Source: Cinclus cinclus (Eukaryota; Chordata; Aves; Passeriformes; Cinclidae). From it: a DNA stretch of 64,000 bases. The notes beneath the pieces were generated by a model that had not been told where the DNA came from, did not search any database, and worked only from the letters and a program-made list of their open reading frames with translations. Every line of letters begins with the position of its first letter. Within the stretch, counting starts at the first letter, position 1. The position numbers and the translations under genes are program-made. Below are positions 27,763 to 39,820 of the stretch, in pieces. Where the stretch lies: contig NC_085048.1 in assembly GCF_963662255.1 (NCBI RefSeq), forward strand, positions 98,220,729 to 98,284,728. The letters are read 5' to 3'.

Positions 27763-27791
27763 AAAAAAAAAACAAAAAAAAAAAAAAAAAA
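27763..27791. repeat. A-rich tract
   Basis: Nearly pure A for about 29 bases, broken by a single C. The minus-strand frame across it reads as a phenylalanine run and is an artefact. Confidence 0.85.
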
Positions 27792-29040
27792 CCACTGCAT
27801 GACACAATGGCAGTAGATGGGGGACCACTGAACTCCATGGAATAGTCAACACTACCACCAGTACTTTTCTAGCCTCAGTGTCCCACATCTTAATTTTCCA
27901 AGCAAATTATGCCCACAAGAGAAGAGGTCTTGTGCTGTTCTCTGAATTATAGTTGGAGAATCCCATACACAGAGATGTATAAGAATCAGTGACAAAATAA
28001 TTACTTTCCCATCTCAGTTCCAAACATCCCTTAATTACATCTTGTAACATTACCTAAAAATTCTTTTAACATTTAGAAAGTAAGCCATGGAAAGTAAGCA
28101 CTGTCCGAGGATTTGTGTGGGATTTAGGGAGACAATGAAGCAGGATTCAAGCTTTTTGCACTCTTTGCACTTAGTTTGAACAATTTCACTGTTATGGCCT
28201 AGATATATTAGTGGGCATCATCCCAGTGGAGTTGAGGAGAGGTGGGAGGAAGTGTGGTACTGATGCAGGTCATTGTACTGTGAAGGAACTCGCCCTCTTA
28301 CCCACAATTTATACATCTTGAATACTGGTTCTAAGTTTACTGGAATTTGCAATAAGCATTCCCACTTCCTCTTCTCCATGGCAGTATGCATCATGGCAGC
28401 ACCCTAATTTCTGTTGTATTAAAAGATTTATTTGTAAAGGTTGACAACCCCAATTACTAGCCAAAATATCAAGAAAAGCTGAATTTCGTTCAAGCTTTTT
28501 TCAGAGCTCAAGATTGAGGAATTGCTGATCCATAGGTTAAGTCCCATAGGTACTGAATTCTCCAGTTCTAGTCAAGAAAATCACAAAAGGCTCTGAGGTT
28601 AGGACAAGATATTTTTTTTCTAGTCTCCAGTAAAATTACCTGCATACTTGAAGCTGAACATCTGCCTGAGTGCTCTGTTGGATTGAAACCAAAATGCTTA
28701 GCACTTCACCAGGCACAGCTCTGACAGTCTCAAGGCCAATGATTTTTACAGCAGACAGCCAAGCCATCAAAGGATTAAACAATACTGAAAGAATGCTGAA
28801 AATATAAACTTATTGCCTTGCTTCCTCAAGGAGATGACAATGTGTACCCTTATCACAAATTAAATATGGGGAAAAAAAGGTTGTAACCATAGCAGCTGTG
28901 AAAGTCAGGCACTCTGGGCACCGGATTTATTATGCCTCTACTTCATCACAGGCTACATTCATTTACAAAGAAGTCCTTAACGTCAAGAACAAAAGAAACA
29001 AAATTTCTGTGAATGCTCTGAGTGTGCTGACTGCCTAATG

Positions 29041-29330
29041 CTTTGAGTGCCAGTTCATAAGCTGAACTGACAGGAAATAATAATATAATTAGGCAACAAT
29101 GACCTTCGGGTCAGGCACTTCCTGGCAGTTAACCCTGTCTTTAACCTGGTGGCTTGGCTGCTCTTGGACAGTGCCCAGTCCTGAGGCTTTCACAGCTGTG
29201 ACAACTGCAGGAGTTCTTAAAACAAATAAATTACCATTTTTATGCACTAAAAAGTTAAAAACTGAACTGTGCATTGCCATGGAGACAGTGTGCTATTTAG
29301 AGCACAGAGATTTTTCCGAGGAGTGAGAGT
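29041..29330. promoter_or_regulatory. Candidate conserved non-coding element
   Basis: A non-repetitive block with mixed base composition, TAAT-type cores near its left end (ATAATATAATTAGG), paired GTTAACCC and TTTAACCTGG motifs, and ATTGCCATGGAGAC near 29272-29285, which resembles an RFX X-box half. Short frames run on both strands but do not look coding. The call rests on texture and motifs only. Confidence 0.2.
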
Positions 29331-31820
29331 CCAGTTTAACATCCAACAGGAAAGAATGCTTCAGTCTTTATGTTTTGCTGGATTTATAATCATTGTACTT
29401 TGCATGTAGGATGCACAGAGATAATGGATTCTCTGAAGTAATTTGTGCATTCTGGAGACAAATCTCAAGTATCATATTGGAACTGTATATTCTGCTTTGG
29501 CCTGCCTCAGTTCTTACAGCATCTGCTTTCTGTAATATTTTATGACTAGAGACATCAGTAAGGACAATTTGAGAAATTGTTTAAGCATCAGCCAACAGAA
29601 ATACTGTAATAAACAGCCTTGATTTTGCAGGCTCCGTATTATGTATGCAGTGAGTACTCCAAATTCAAGGTGTCCAACCTGGTTTAAATTCTCTTTTGTG
29701 AATATCATTTTGAGGAATAGAAATGTTCCACAAGTTTGCTAGCAAACACAACTGGGATGTGAGACAAATGCTTGGTATTTGTAAAAACAGTGTGTCCCAA
29801 AGCATCAATGCATTTTACCAAGGAATCTTATTGATCTAAAGAGTCACTGACACTTTGCATTCCTTAATGTTTTATTTTAAATGTTTTTGTCATCTTGTCA
29901 AGGACTAGAAAACAACACATGAATGAGTTTTTGTTGTAAATATTGATTCTAAAGAAACCTATTAGACAGAGACTCTGCATGCAACAAATGTGTGAGAAGA
30001 AAAATAGCGTGTGGGTTTCGCTCCCCATTATTGCACACAAACAGTTTGGCCAGTGCTTCAGGTTTTTTTTTTCTTGGATATACCTTCTGCTTGGAAGACC
30101 TGTTTTGGGTTGGTTTAGTGGTTACTTGGTTTTTTAAATAACTTTTTAAAATGAACAATGACTTGTGGTTTACAAATGATTCAGTGCAACGTGAGGCAGA
30201 ACATGATTCAGCTGCTGTCAGGATGCCTCAGAGGGGCACGTGCTTTCTTTCTTGGAAGGACACTTGCAGAAAAGTCAAAATACAAAGTTACCAAGCATTC
30301 CTGCTGGGTATCTAAAGATGGATCTGAAAGGAGGAAGGTATAGAGGGGATGAACATTCTGATTTATATACAAGTTGCAGAGGAAATCTTATGTAAGACCA
30401 TGTGCAGAAATGTATTGCAAACAGTGCAATATAGGCTACAGCTATAAAAAATGAACCAGTATTGATTTTATCAGAGCTATATGAGACTAAACACAGGATG
30501 CTTGAATTTCTTTTCCTTCTATGCAAAAATTCTTCCATGGCCTTTTAGATCCTTTTCTGTCTTTCTCAAAGTATCTGGTTTATTAGATCCAGACTCAAGA
30601 CCTAAGGCATAGGCCTATTATTTTTTTTCCTTTAAATGTAGAAAATAAGGTGCTTGACACTAGTATATTGCACCAATCAGATCTCAGGTGAATTTAATTT
30701 TTTTATTGGGTGAGAAGGCCCTATTAGCTACTTATTGATATTCTCTTAAAATTTTCTGTATCAAAGAAGCTATACAATCAGCACTGCAATGCCCTGTATA
30801 TAAACAAAGATGAATATTTTCTCAGCTGTACTATAAACCACCAAAAATATCTCACCAAAACTAACATGATAAATCACTATCACCAATGAGTCAATTTGAG
30901 AAGACCAGAAATTGCTTTTAAACTGCAGCTAGTAACTTCTGCATTTGAGAGTGTTGGGCTGAACTTGAGTACCTCAGGCTAAGGCTGTCCTCTGACTGGG
31001 GAGAAGGATTCCTTTTCAGAAGGGATCTGGGAACTGGTAGCACACAAGTATCTCAGGTTGGAAATGGGACAAAATAAATGTAGAGATAATCCGTAGTCAC
31101 TCTCTCCACACAGGGATAACTGCCCTACTGAAGGATCTGACCCTGAGCACTTGAGGCTGAGCTTGTGCAGCAGGTGACTTTACCTGGACCTCTTCACACC
31201 AAGCTGAGACCTTGTAACCACAGCTGATATGACACCAGCCTGAGATGATAAACTCTTTCCCTACATTAGCAGACTAATATGTGGGCTTGGAGCACAGGCA
31301 GAATGAGCTCATGTCTGCCCACAGAAGACCTTTTAAACATATTTACTATTGGTATTCAAACACAGGCACAACCACAATTAACAATCCCAATTCCTTCTTA
31401 GCAAAGGTGGCCAGTCCAGATTATGAAAAAATCATCACATAACTGCAGAAAAAATGAGAAGCTCAGGCTGATGAAGCCCCAGAACAAGAAACCTTGGCTT
31501 GGAACAGTGCCAAGCATTTTTTTATCAGCTCTCAGAGCTGTTGTTGTCTTTGTGGAAACGAAACAAACACCACTGGAACAGAAGAGAGATAGGAAATATT
31601 ATTCAAAAAAATAGGAACATTAGTAAGGACTTCCTTAATTACTCATATTCTGGACTTTCACTCTAGTGGTGCATTTCAGACTCTCCTTAGGGCAAATAAC
31701 AGGCCAGTACCTCAAAAGGAGCAGGAGAGACTCTGCATATCTTTTTGAAAGATGCTGCCATTTACCTGTCCTTTACATTGCCTTCATTTGCCTCCATTGC
31801 ATCAATAAGCAATTTCTCTC

Positions 31821-31835
31821 TCACACACACACACA
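31821..31835. repeat. Short (CA)n repeat
   Basis: About seven CA units follow TTTCTCTCT on the plus strand. It is a minor microsatellite. Confidence 0.8.
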
Positions 31836-33183
31836 AGTGATCTCTGTCCCAGAAGAACAGAAGATAGTACAAGACCATAAAGGAAAGAACACAGTTATCT
31901 TCTTGTATTTTAGTAGAGCAAAAGGAAATTGCAAACACATTATCCCTCCAGAAACAAATGGTACCTGCTTTTTAACAGTTTTTCTTGGACACCAGGGAAT
32001 GGCAAGCACATGCTCATTGAAAGGCACCAGACTACCCTAAGTGGAATCCAGCAACAAGTTCTTTTGGTGGTGAGGAGGAGGAAAGAAGAAACAAACATCT
32101 TCTCTCGTCCTCTGAAAGGGAACATGATTACAAAGAAAATCACGGGGGAATCACCAGTAAAACAATTGTTTTATCAACAGATATGGAATCCTTCCCCAGA
32201 CATCATGGTGGAAATAGAGGTAGCAACATATTCACTGAGGAATGGGGCAGAGTTAGTACCAGCAAAGACAATATGAGTGCTTTGTGCCAGCTGTAAACCA
32301 TTCTCTGGTCCCAACTGGCCCCATTTTTGGCTCATGCAATGCTTTGGCTCTGCTTTGGCTTCAAGCTTTGTCTCTGAGCAGAAGATGAGAGCTCTGAAAG
32401 AGTAACTTAAGGAAAGGTACTCTAGTTATAATGAATGTCACTTGTTGTTTCCATCTCACATTTTTACAGGCTCATATGTACCTTCCTATACAAGTCACAG
32501 ATTCCATTAAAAGACACTGCAGTTTACCTGGACCTTGCCCTTGAAATTCATCCAAAGATAAAAAGTTTCACTATTCCACTATCAAATATTCACAGTACAG
32601 AGAACATCAGAGACTGCAGCCTGGGCCTCGAGTATAATTATACAGTAACCACTAATAATTATTGAGTAAGTATTAATTAATACATTTGCCACTACTAATA
32701 CATACAGGGTGGTATCCTGCTGTCTAATTGCCTAAGGACACTTGAACTTATACCAGGTCTATCTCCCTGGGTACTGGGGACACACAATAATTCAGAAACA
32801 GAGTGAAATTTAGTCCCCCCACATATCAGTGCAGTTTTCTTGAGTCATCAAGCCTCCATGTCTTAGCAACAACAAAACTAAATCTTATTTCCAGTGTCCA
32901 CAATGTTGATCAATGCAAACGACTGATTTTCCATGTATTCAGGAAAAGGAAGTCTGGTATGAAAACTGTTTTTCAAGCTTCAACTCTTAAGGAATGAAAA
33001 CAAGAAGGGGAAAAGGATAGGAAGAAGGAGAAGAGCTCTCATGAAAATGCACCTGGGTTTGTATTCATTTGTGTCTGGTCCTCTCTGTCATGTCGTATGG
33101 TGCCATGAAGCACAAACCAAATTTCTAAGATAGGATCTGGCTGATGGTAGTGCAGGAACCATTTGGGAGTTTTCACAGAAATT

Positions 33184-33249
33184 TAAAAAATAAAAAAAAA
33201 ATAAAAAAAATAAAAAAAAGAAGAAAAAAAGAAAAAAAGGAAGAAGAAA
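33184..33249. repeat. A-rich block with AAAAT/AAAG units
   Basis: About 65 bases consist almost only of A, with single T spacers first and G spacers later (TAAAAAAAA units grading into GAAAAAAA and GAAGAAG). The grading suggests slippage growth from a poly(A) seed. No retrotransposon body is recognisable beside it. Confidence 0.9.
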
Positions 33250-34489
33250 TGCCAGAATTCAGAGGACCAAGATTTCTTTTTCTATTGTTTTAATACAACT
33301 CACTAAATTGCATGACAAAATACTGTATTTGCATTCTGGCATTTTCATCATTTTAAAGGTAGGTATTATCAGTAAAAAACTCATTGCCCAAAGGCTGAAA
33401 ATTTCCCAGTTTTCAGTAAAATCAGGGAGTGGTAGATGTTACCACTATTCTTTGGCTTTGTGCCTCAGATCAGCTCTTTCACAGGTTGGTGCAGTAGTGC
33501 ATAAACAGTTGAGGCAAAAAGCACATGACAGAGAAACATCAGGTTCATATGTTAAAAAATGCAGTTTCTCTCACTAAGGCCTTAAAGCTCTTTAGTTCTA
33601 GTAATCTCCTTTCTAATGTTTTGTGCACTGTTTCTGATAGCTTGGTAGACCACAGAAGGAAAATTCTCACTTCAGAGAACACATGAAATAAATGTTGAAG
33701 CTAATGGAGTGATCCTTGCCCATTGAAAAGGAAAAGAAGCATCCTAGTACATGTCCTTAGGCCAAGTAAATGATATTTAGTGTTACTTCTTAATCTTCAG
33801 CAGTGAATATCTATTTCAGGTAGCCCAGGGCTAAAATGAATCCATCAAACATGCAAAATATTGTTGACAGTGATGAACTCAACCTGCAAGGAATCAAGAA
33901 ACCCCAGTCCTTTCCTTCTGAGACTGTCACATTATGTCCTACAAAATGCAAATAAATTCCAAGCAGAGTATACTGAGTCTGTAAACCCAGCCCAAGTAAT
34001 CCTGGTTCCTGCTCACCGGCTTGGCTGGTTTAAAAAGGAACCAGTTTCCTGAGGCTCATATATGTGCTCAGAGAGCTCCACTGGCTGCACACTGCAGATT
34101 TTCCCTGACTGCACATCCTGATCTCAGGCTTAATTCTCTTGCCTTTTCTTCCTCAGGAAGAAGAAGCTTGGCAACCCCAAAGGTTAACACAGCATTTCAG
34201 AAAATCTTTACTTATTAAGCAATGACTCCCACCAGTTCATGGGAAATATTAGATAATATGACCACTAATGTTCAGGCACTACATGTCAATACTTCCAGAA
34301 GCCTGATTGAAAAATCCCACCACCTTGCCTGACCTCTTCCATTTTTCATCTTGTAATATCCTGGTATGATATCACAGCCAGTAAATTTTTCCTGTTAGTG
34401 TTTGGCAAGGCTCCAGATGGTTTTTAAGTTACTTGTTCAGGCAGAAGAAGAATGGTACATTTGGGATGAAATTATGCTGGAGGGCATTG

Positions 34490-34640
34490 CTGCAATTAGA
34501 GAGATGAATGGCCCTTGGCTTTAATGAGAACACCAGGTACACGTTTCATGTGCTTATTCAGAGGAATCCAGCTCACTCAGCCAGGCAATGTAGTGCTGCT
34601 AAGTCAATACCTGTGGAACTGCAAGCACTGCTTCTGGAGA
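34490..34640. promoter_or_regulatory. Candidate conserved non-coding element
   Basis: Non-repetitive sequence including GCAATTAGAGAGATGAATGG and CTTTAATGAGAACACC, with balanced composition compared with its surroundings. It has homeodomain-type cores but no promoter signals. Low-confidence call from texture only. Confidence 0.15.
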
Positions 34641-35364
34641 AGGGGCCCTTTCAACTCCATATGTACCTATAAACAAAATGCATCTTAGTGGGAGAAAACA
34701 TCCCAATTGTCATGAATATTCTGCCTCATTCCTTCCAGCATGTTAGAGCTGCTTTTAAATTCACAGTAGATAGTGAGCTAGAAAAAGCTGGATGGGCATG
34801 AAAAGCAAGCTTAGGACATTTATATCACAGTTATAAGTACACCCATGCCAGATAGCATGCAATTACATATCTCCAGTCTCATTCTAATAGGGAAACTGTT
34901 TTTTGTGCTACTTGAACAGAAGTCTGTTCTTTCAGCCCTGTTGCTTTCCTGTGCTTTTTCAAGCTTCATGAGATAATATTTTGTGCTACATATCTACAGC
35001 TTCACAAACACAAAAATACTAAAAGGACTGTATGAAGATCATAAAGACAAACTCCCTCAGTTGAGGAAAGGAAAGAATTAAGGCTGCTAGATCTGCCCCA
35101 GCTCCGTTTCCCTTTTCTGGTTTGATTATGATATAACCTTTGATTATTCAAGCATATTTTTCAGCAGCATTTTTCTTGTCTCTTTTTGTGCATAGAATGT
35201 ACTGCACTCACTAAATGAGCAGCAATCCAATATTTTGTTTTCTGCCTGTTTTTCAGTGCATTGCCCAAGGACTTATTTACTGCACATTTACAAACGTGGT
35301 TCTGAAGACAGAATTATTAGTATCCTCCTGGGTGTTTTTGTGCTGCTTATCATTAGCCTATGTG

Positions 35365-35406
35365 AATGCTTCTCAAAGATCATTCAATGCTTCTCAAAGA
35401 CCATTT
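35365..35406. repeat. 21-bp tandem duplication
   Basis: Two adjacent 21-base copies beginning AATGCTTCTCAAAGA differ at two positions. The unit is a multiple of three, so a frame across it reads as a seven-residue repeat, but that frame shows no other coding sign. Confidence 0.85.
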
Positions 35407-36086
35407 TTTGGAAGTGAGGAGACGGAACCATCCCTGTTTTACAACTTTCAGATCACAGTTTTCAGACTTTTCCCCCCTTCTTTTTCTTCTTTTCTTTTTC
35501 TTCACCGCTACACTTCTAGGTTTTGTCCTTTCCCCTTATTTCATGTTGTCACCAGCATAAGCCTATGTCCTCAGCAAAAATCACAGTTCTCACTCCTCTG
35601 ACCAGCAGGAAAAATCCCCAGTAGGGGCTTTTCTTCTTGGAAAAGGGAAATAGCATTCTTCCTTTTTGTTGCTAGCACTGACATTATATATAATTACCAG
35701 ACAGGTTTTTTCAGTCCTATGTTAAACCATGCCCCATCCAAGCAGAAGCTTTGGAAAACTTAGTGGCCAAAATTAGGAACTTTAACTCCAGCAAGCCACA
35801 TCTTTTCAAAGGCTTGTAGCTTTTTAAAATAGGCATTATAAGAGCATTCCTAGCAGCAACTCTATGCTCCATTCAAATTTCAAAACCTCATTCAAAGTGT
35901 GAATAGTAGAGTCTTTTGATGACTCACTCAACATTTTTTTAATAAAGAAACCTACTTTATCATATCTTAGTTCGAAAAAAACCCTAACATTCTTGTTAAA
36001 AGTTATATACGTGTAAATAAAATTTAGATGATTCTCTTAATAGAAAAATCTGCCCTCAAATTAATGTTTTGAAGAGCTATAACACC

Positions 36087-36100
36087 TTTTTTTTTTTTTT
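36087..36100. repeat. T14 homopolymer
   Basis: Fourteen consecutive T on the plus strand, flanked by AT-rich DNA with no element recognised. Confidence 0.8.
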
Positions 36101-36199
36101 AGTTTCTCTTAATAACAAGTGCTTGAACATTTTAATTATAGAAATTACTATCAGCCCTACCTCTAATATATGAATGGACACACATAAACTTCTTATGTC

Positions 36200-36215
36200 G
36201 AAGAAGAAGAAGAAG
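36200..36215. repeat. (GAA)n microsatellite
   Basis: Five GAA-type units on the plus strand. The tract is short and nothing nearby suggests a gene. Confidence 0.85.
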
Positions 36216-36331
36216 CAGAATCAAATAAATAGATTCATGCACTTAGAGAAACATGAACATATACAAATGTCTTTAAGCTTTCATTTGGTTAAATAAAAAT
36301 ACTCAGAGGAATTCTTTAAGGGGAAGTACAT

Positions 36332-36350
36332 GGTGGGGGGAGGGGGGGAG
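36332..36350. repeat. G-rich tract
   Basis: Runs of six and seven G separated by a single A. Together with other G-runs in the window it could form stacked-G structures, but it is short. Confidence 0.75.
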
Positions 36351-36777
36351 AAGTCCCTAAGTTTTCTGGGCAATTTATTGCATCTCTTGTCAAACACATA
36401 TGCCAAACATTCAGTCCTCTCACAGCTTTTGAAAAAATGAGGTGGCTCTTGTTAGTGGTAGGCAAACTATCAGCACTATGGTAGAGCTGAATTTCTAAAT
36501 GCGTTATTGAGAGTGTTACCTGCTGGCACTCTGCTGGAAATTACAGCACATATTTTAAAATCTGTCTTCACCCTCTGTGCCACTGTAACTGCATGCCTGA
36601 TTCCCACACCCCACTCATTAATAGTAAGACAATATTTTACAAAAATTAGACTTAAATTTGGATCAGTATTGTGAAGGACCCAGGTGGCACACGTCCCAAA
36701 TTGTAGGGCACTGTCACCAACATACAGGGCGACACAGCACAGAGCCTATAGCCAAGTGTTAATGTATTTAGGAAGAT

Positions 36778-36809
36778 TTTTGTTGTTGTTGTTCGTTGTT
36801 GGTGGTGGT
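36778..36809. repeat. (TTG)n and (GGT)n repeat
   Basis: Several TTG units, with one C interruption, pass into GGT units. It is a compound trinucleotide repeat. Confidence 0.8.
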
Positions 36810-38895
36810 CTTTTTTTACATAGATGAAATAAACCAAATATCAATGTGAGACTCCCTCAGGACCCTCAGGCTTCTTGCACTGTTATATTTCAGTACAGCA
36901 GGAGACTGACTTGGATAACAGCTGTAGCCATTGGACATTTCTTCAGTCCACACCCTGCATCCCAAGTCACCCTATATACTGGACCTGTTATTGTTTTGGA
37001 AGAAATTTAGGATAATTACTGAAGGAAAGAAACAAAACAAAAACCCACTCAGTATCCCAATAACAGTAATGATCTCCCTCTAGCAGAAATAGGATACCTT
37101 GATGCTAAAACTCTTGAAAGCCCTCAGAATTCAAGTCAGAATTACTTCAAACATAAGTATTAATTTACAGAAATATAAAGCATATGAAGACAATTATGAA
37201 GCATGTGTGCATTTTTTCTAGGAAAAAGGTTTCCTATGATGTCAGCTTTTTGGGTTCCTGGGGAACATTCTCTGACTTCCAGCAGAGGCTGCAGTTCACT
37301 AATAATGCTTTACCTCTGAGTTAAAGTCACAGAAGAGACTCTTGGTCTGGGAAATTAGGCTGGGTGGCTAATTTCCACCACTTCTAGGCGGGAGCTTCCT
37401 TGAAGATCCATTGAGTTTCTGAGTTTCAGTCTCATTTCCCTATCCTTCTTCACAGAAGTATTTGACATTTCTTATCAGACTATTAACTACTCTCACCTCT
37501 TTGGAAACATCCATATGTCTGACAGGTTGGATGCAGCCCTCTTGTGCTTGACTGAGCCAACTGTTAACTCCCTGAGCAGGAAAACATTCTTTCTGTCCAA
37601 GGAGGCACTACCTACCTTTAAACATGGAGTATTTCAAGACATGCATAAAGCACGTCAACTGCTCATTATGCTTACAAAAATGTATTAAAATATAGATAGA
37701 CAAAATTACACATGGCACAGTCGCACCAGCTATGTAGTTGAATTTGGATTACAAAAAAATCAGCCACAGTGGAGTAGATGGATCCTAATGAGTTTGGAGC
37801 CTTGAGTGCCCACAGCTGTCTGATGCCATGCAGGATGTTGAGCAGGAGGTTGGAATGTTGTGTGCAGCAGCTGCAAGCCAGGACTTGGATGAGTCAGTCA
37901 GCATGAGTATTTCTGTCCCCTGTGTGCTGGTACAAACTGGAACAGAGGGGCTGGGGCCTTCACTGTGTCACATACAAGGGTCTTTGAACAGAAACCTTAC
38001 CAAAAAAAATTGTTTTCTGTTCTCTAGGCCTATCCCACTTAGCAAATTTATTTCAGATTCTATCACTAAATGATGCAATTATGTTTCTGCATCTCTTTTA
38101 TCCTGCATTCCACCATGACAACATGCCAAGCCCCAAAAGCCTTTCATACCAGAACAGAGCATGGCTCCTTTCTACACAACCTGTATGAGAAATTGTTTTT
38201 CAGGAGCCAAGGAAACGCCGCCTAACCACTGATCAACTTAGGCTCAACTACATTTCTGCAGCCTTGCACTCGAACAAGGTACAGCAGAGTGCCCACTAAC
38301 AGACTTTAAGTGCATTCCTCTGAAGGCTGAAAGCTACATGGCATAGCAACACACTTGGCTTACAAGGACTGCTGGAGGAGTTAAATGCCAAGGATTTACT
38401 GGTTTTGACCCTCCAAGAGTTTAGCACGAGGTCTAAGCACTGTCAAACAGGGTTTGGCAAAAGGGAGAGAGTGCTGCTAGTGCAGGTGCTCAGGCATCTG
38501 GAGAACATTACCCAGATGTGCTCCCAAGAACACTGCAGCTGTACCTTTCATTTTGCCTTGACCTTTTCCTGGGGACACAGGATAAGCCACACGAGTTTCT
38601 CCCATGGAATGCTTATCTCAGATGCTTATCTCCTCTCTGTATGAAAATATGCTGGAAGTGGTTCCTTCCATTGTTCCCATCAGAACTACTGCCAATGGAT
38701 GAGAAAAAAAAAATAAGAAGTGTGGTACCTTTCTCACCTATATGTGCAGCAGAAGAAATTTCACTACATTGTCCTTTTCTCTAGCAGGGATCAGGCCCTC
38801 CATCAACGTCAGCCAGGCCTTTGAGGTTAATACACCCCTCTCACTGTTGTATCCACAAACTGGCCAGAAGCAAAGAACTGATTTTTTGTTGTTGG

Positions 38896-38914
38896 TTTTT
38901 TTTTTTTTTTTTTT
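38896..38914. repeat. T19 homopolymer
   Basis: Nineteen T followed by GCTGCAG, so the tract looks like a polypyrimidine tract plus splice acceptor. No exon with a matching donor or known protein follows, and it is best read as a T-tract. Confidence 0.85.
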
Positions 38915-39089
38915 GCTGCAGACTTCTTTGATACAAGCAGATAGCTATAGTATCTTATTGATTTTATCACTGCTTTCTGGAGAAACAGATATGAAGTTAA
39001 TTAAGACCAAGGGTTAGAGCTGATAAAAATTGATATTTTCAATGCAGTTCATCTATCATGCATATTAAAATTAGTTTCCTCAATGAAAC

Positions 39090-39400
39090 ATCTATCGTGG
39101 AGAAATGGTGATGTCTGAATCATTTAAGAGAATGTTAAGAAGAGCTTAAAGCTGCTAAATATGTTTTCTGTTTATCCTGATGAAAATGTTTTCCTTTGAT
39201 AAATAAATAAAACCAATATTTTAAATTTGAAGATTTTGGATTTAATCACCAGAAGATATTTTTGATCAAAAGCAATCCTCATTATAACCTGCTTGCCAAT
39301 GTTAATTTCTATTAATTAATTTTCCCAAGGAATGTGTTTTGCACAGCTGCTAGAACATTTGTCCAGGTAAAAGGAGCCCTTTCTTTGCCTCAGATGTTGT
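39090..39400. promoter_or_regulatory. Candidate conserved non-coding element
   Basis: About 300 bases without repeats, carrying CCTTTGATAAATAAATAA (a TCF/LEF-type CTTTGAT and FOX-type ATAAATAAA), the perfect 12-bp palindrome TTTTGATCAAAA at 39260-39271, ATTAATTAAT at 39311-39320 and an E-box CAGCTG at 39344-39349. This mix is typical of vertebrate developmental enhancers. It ends about 80 bases before a CR1 fragment. The call is an inference; no alignment was available. Confidence 0.3.
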
Positions 39401-39482
39401 TATTCCTGTCAATTCACTCTATTACATATAATGAATGCCCTCAGAAATTCCTCATGGGGTGGTGTGCATGTGCCAAACTTTT

Positions 39483-39820
39483 CACAGAATCGCAGAATCA
39501 CTAGGTTGGAAGAGACATCCAAAATCATCAAGTCCAAGCCATACCCTAACACCTCAACTAGACCATGGCAAAGTGCCACATCCAGTCTTTTTTAAAATAC
39601 ATCCAGGGATGGTGACTCCACCACCTCCCCAGGGAAATCATTCCAATACTTTTTTCTTTCCATTAAAAACTTCTTCCTGATTTCCAACCTTTATGTCCCT
39701 TGGTGCATCTTTAGACTGTGTCCCCTGGTTTTGTCAGTGCTGCCTGGAGAAAGAGGCCAACCCCCCCAGACTACAGCCACCTTTCAGGGAGCTGTAGAGA
39801 GTGATAAGAGGTCATTTCAG
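39483..39820 (-). mobile_element. CR1 LINE, 3'-end fragment
   Basis: The plus strand reads as the reverse complement of a CR1 3' end of a different subfamily from the copy at 22.6 kb. It opens with CACAGAATCGCAGAATCACT (two octamer units), then AGGTTGGAAGAGACATCC, CTAACACCTCAACTAGACCA, CATCCAGGGATGGTGACTCC, GACTGTGTCCCCTGGTTTTG and TTTCAGGGAGCTGTAGAGAG, fading after GTGATAAGAGGTCA. Wording of this kind is common in bird genomes. The copy is truncated, has no intact reverse transcriptase frame and is inactive. No clear target-site duplication is visible. Confidence 0.93.

Larger units (their letters stand above)
22944..33180. other. Non-coding stretch, no gene seen
   Basis: AT-rich, with A-rich blocks at 23690-23701 and 27763-27791, short CA repeats near 31821-31835, a G-run near 25858-25866 and a candidate conserved block at 29041-29330. 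The longest frames (124 codons at 31666-32040, 115 codons at 31929-32276) overlap each other and resemble nothing known. No transposon body, RNA gene or credible exon was recognised. Confidence 0.65.
33250..39482. other. Non-coding stretch, no gene seen
   Basis: It holds a tandem 21-bp duplication (35365-35406), a GAA repeat (36200-36215), TTG/GGT repeats (36781-36809), a G-rich tract (36332-36350), a T19 run (38896-38914) and candidate conserved blocks at 34490-34640 and 39090-39400. The 128-codon frame at 35215-35601 crosses the tandem duplication and a pyrimidine-rich tract and has no known similarity. Confidence 0.65.

Noticed and set aside
35215..35601. 128-codon frame with a seven-residue repeat
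   Set aside because: The repeat is just the 21-bp tandem duplication read in frame; the rest follows a pyrimidine-rich tract.
38889..38925. T-run followed by GCTGCAG as a splice acceptor
   Set aside because: No exon with a recognisable protein or a following donor is found, and the run is a T-tract of a kind seen elsewhere in the window.
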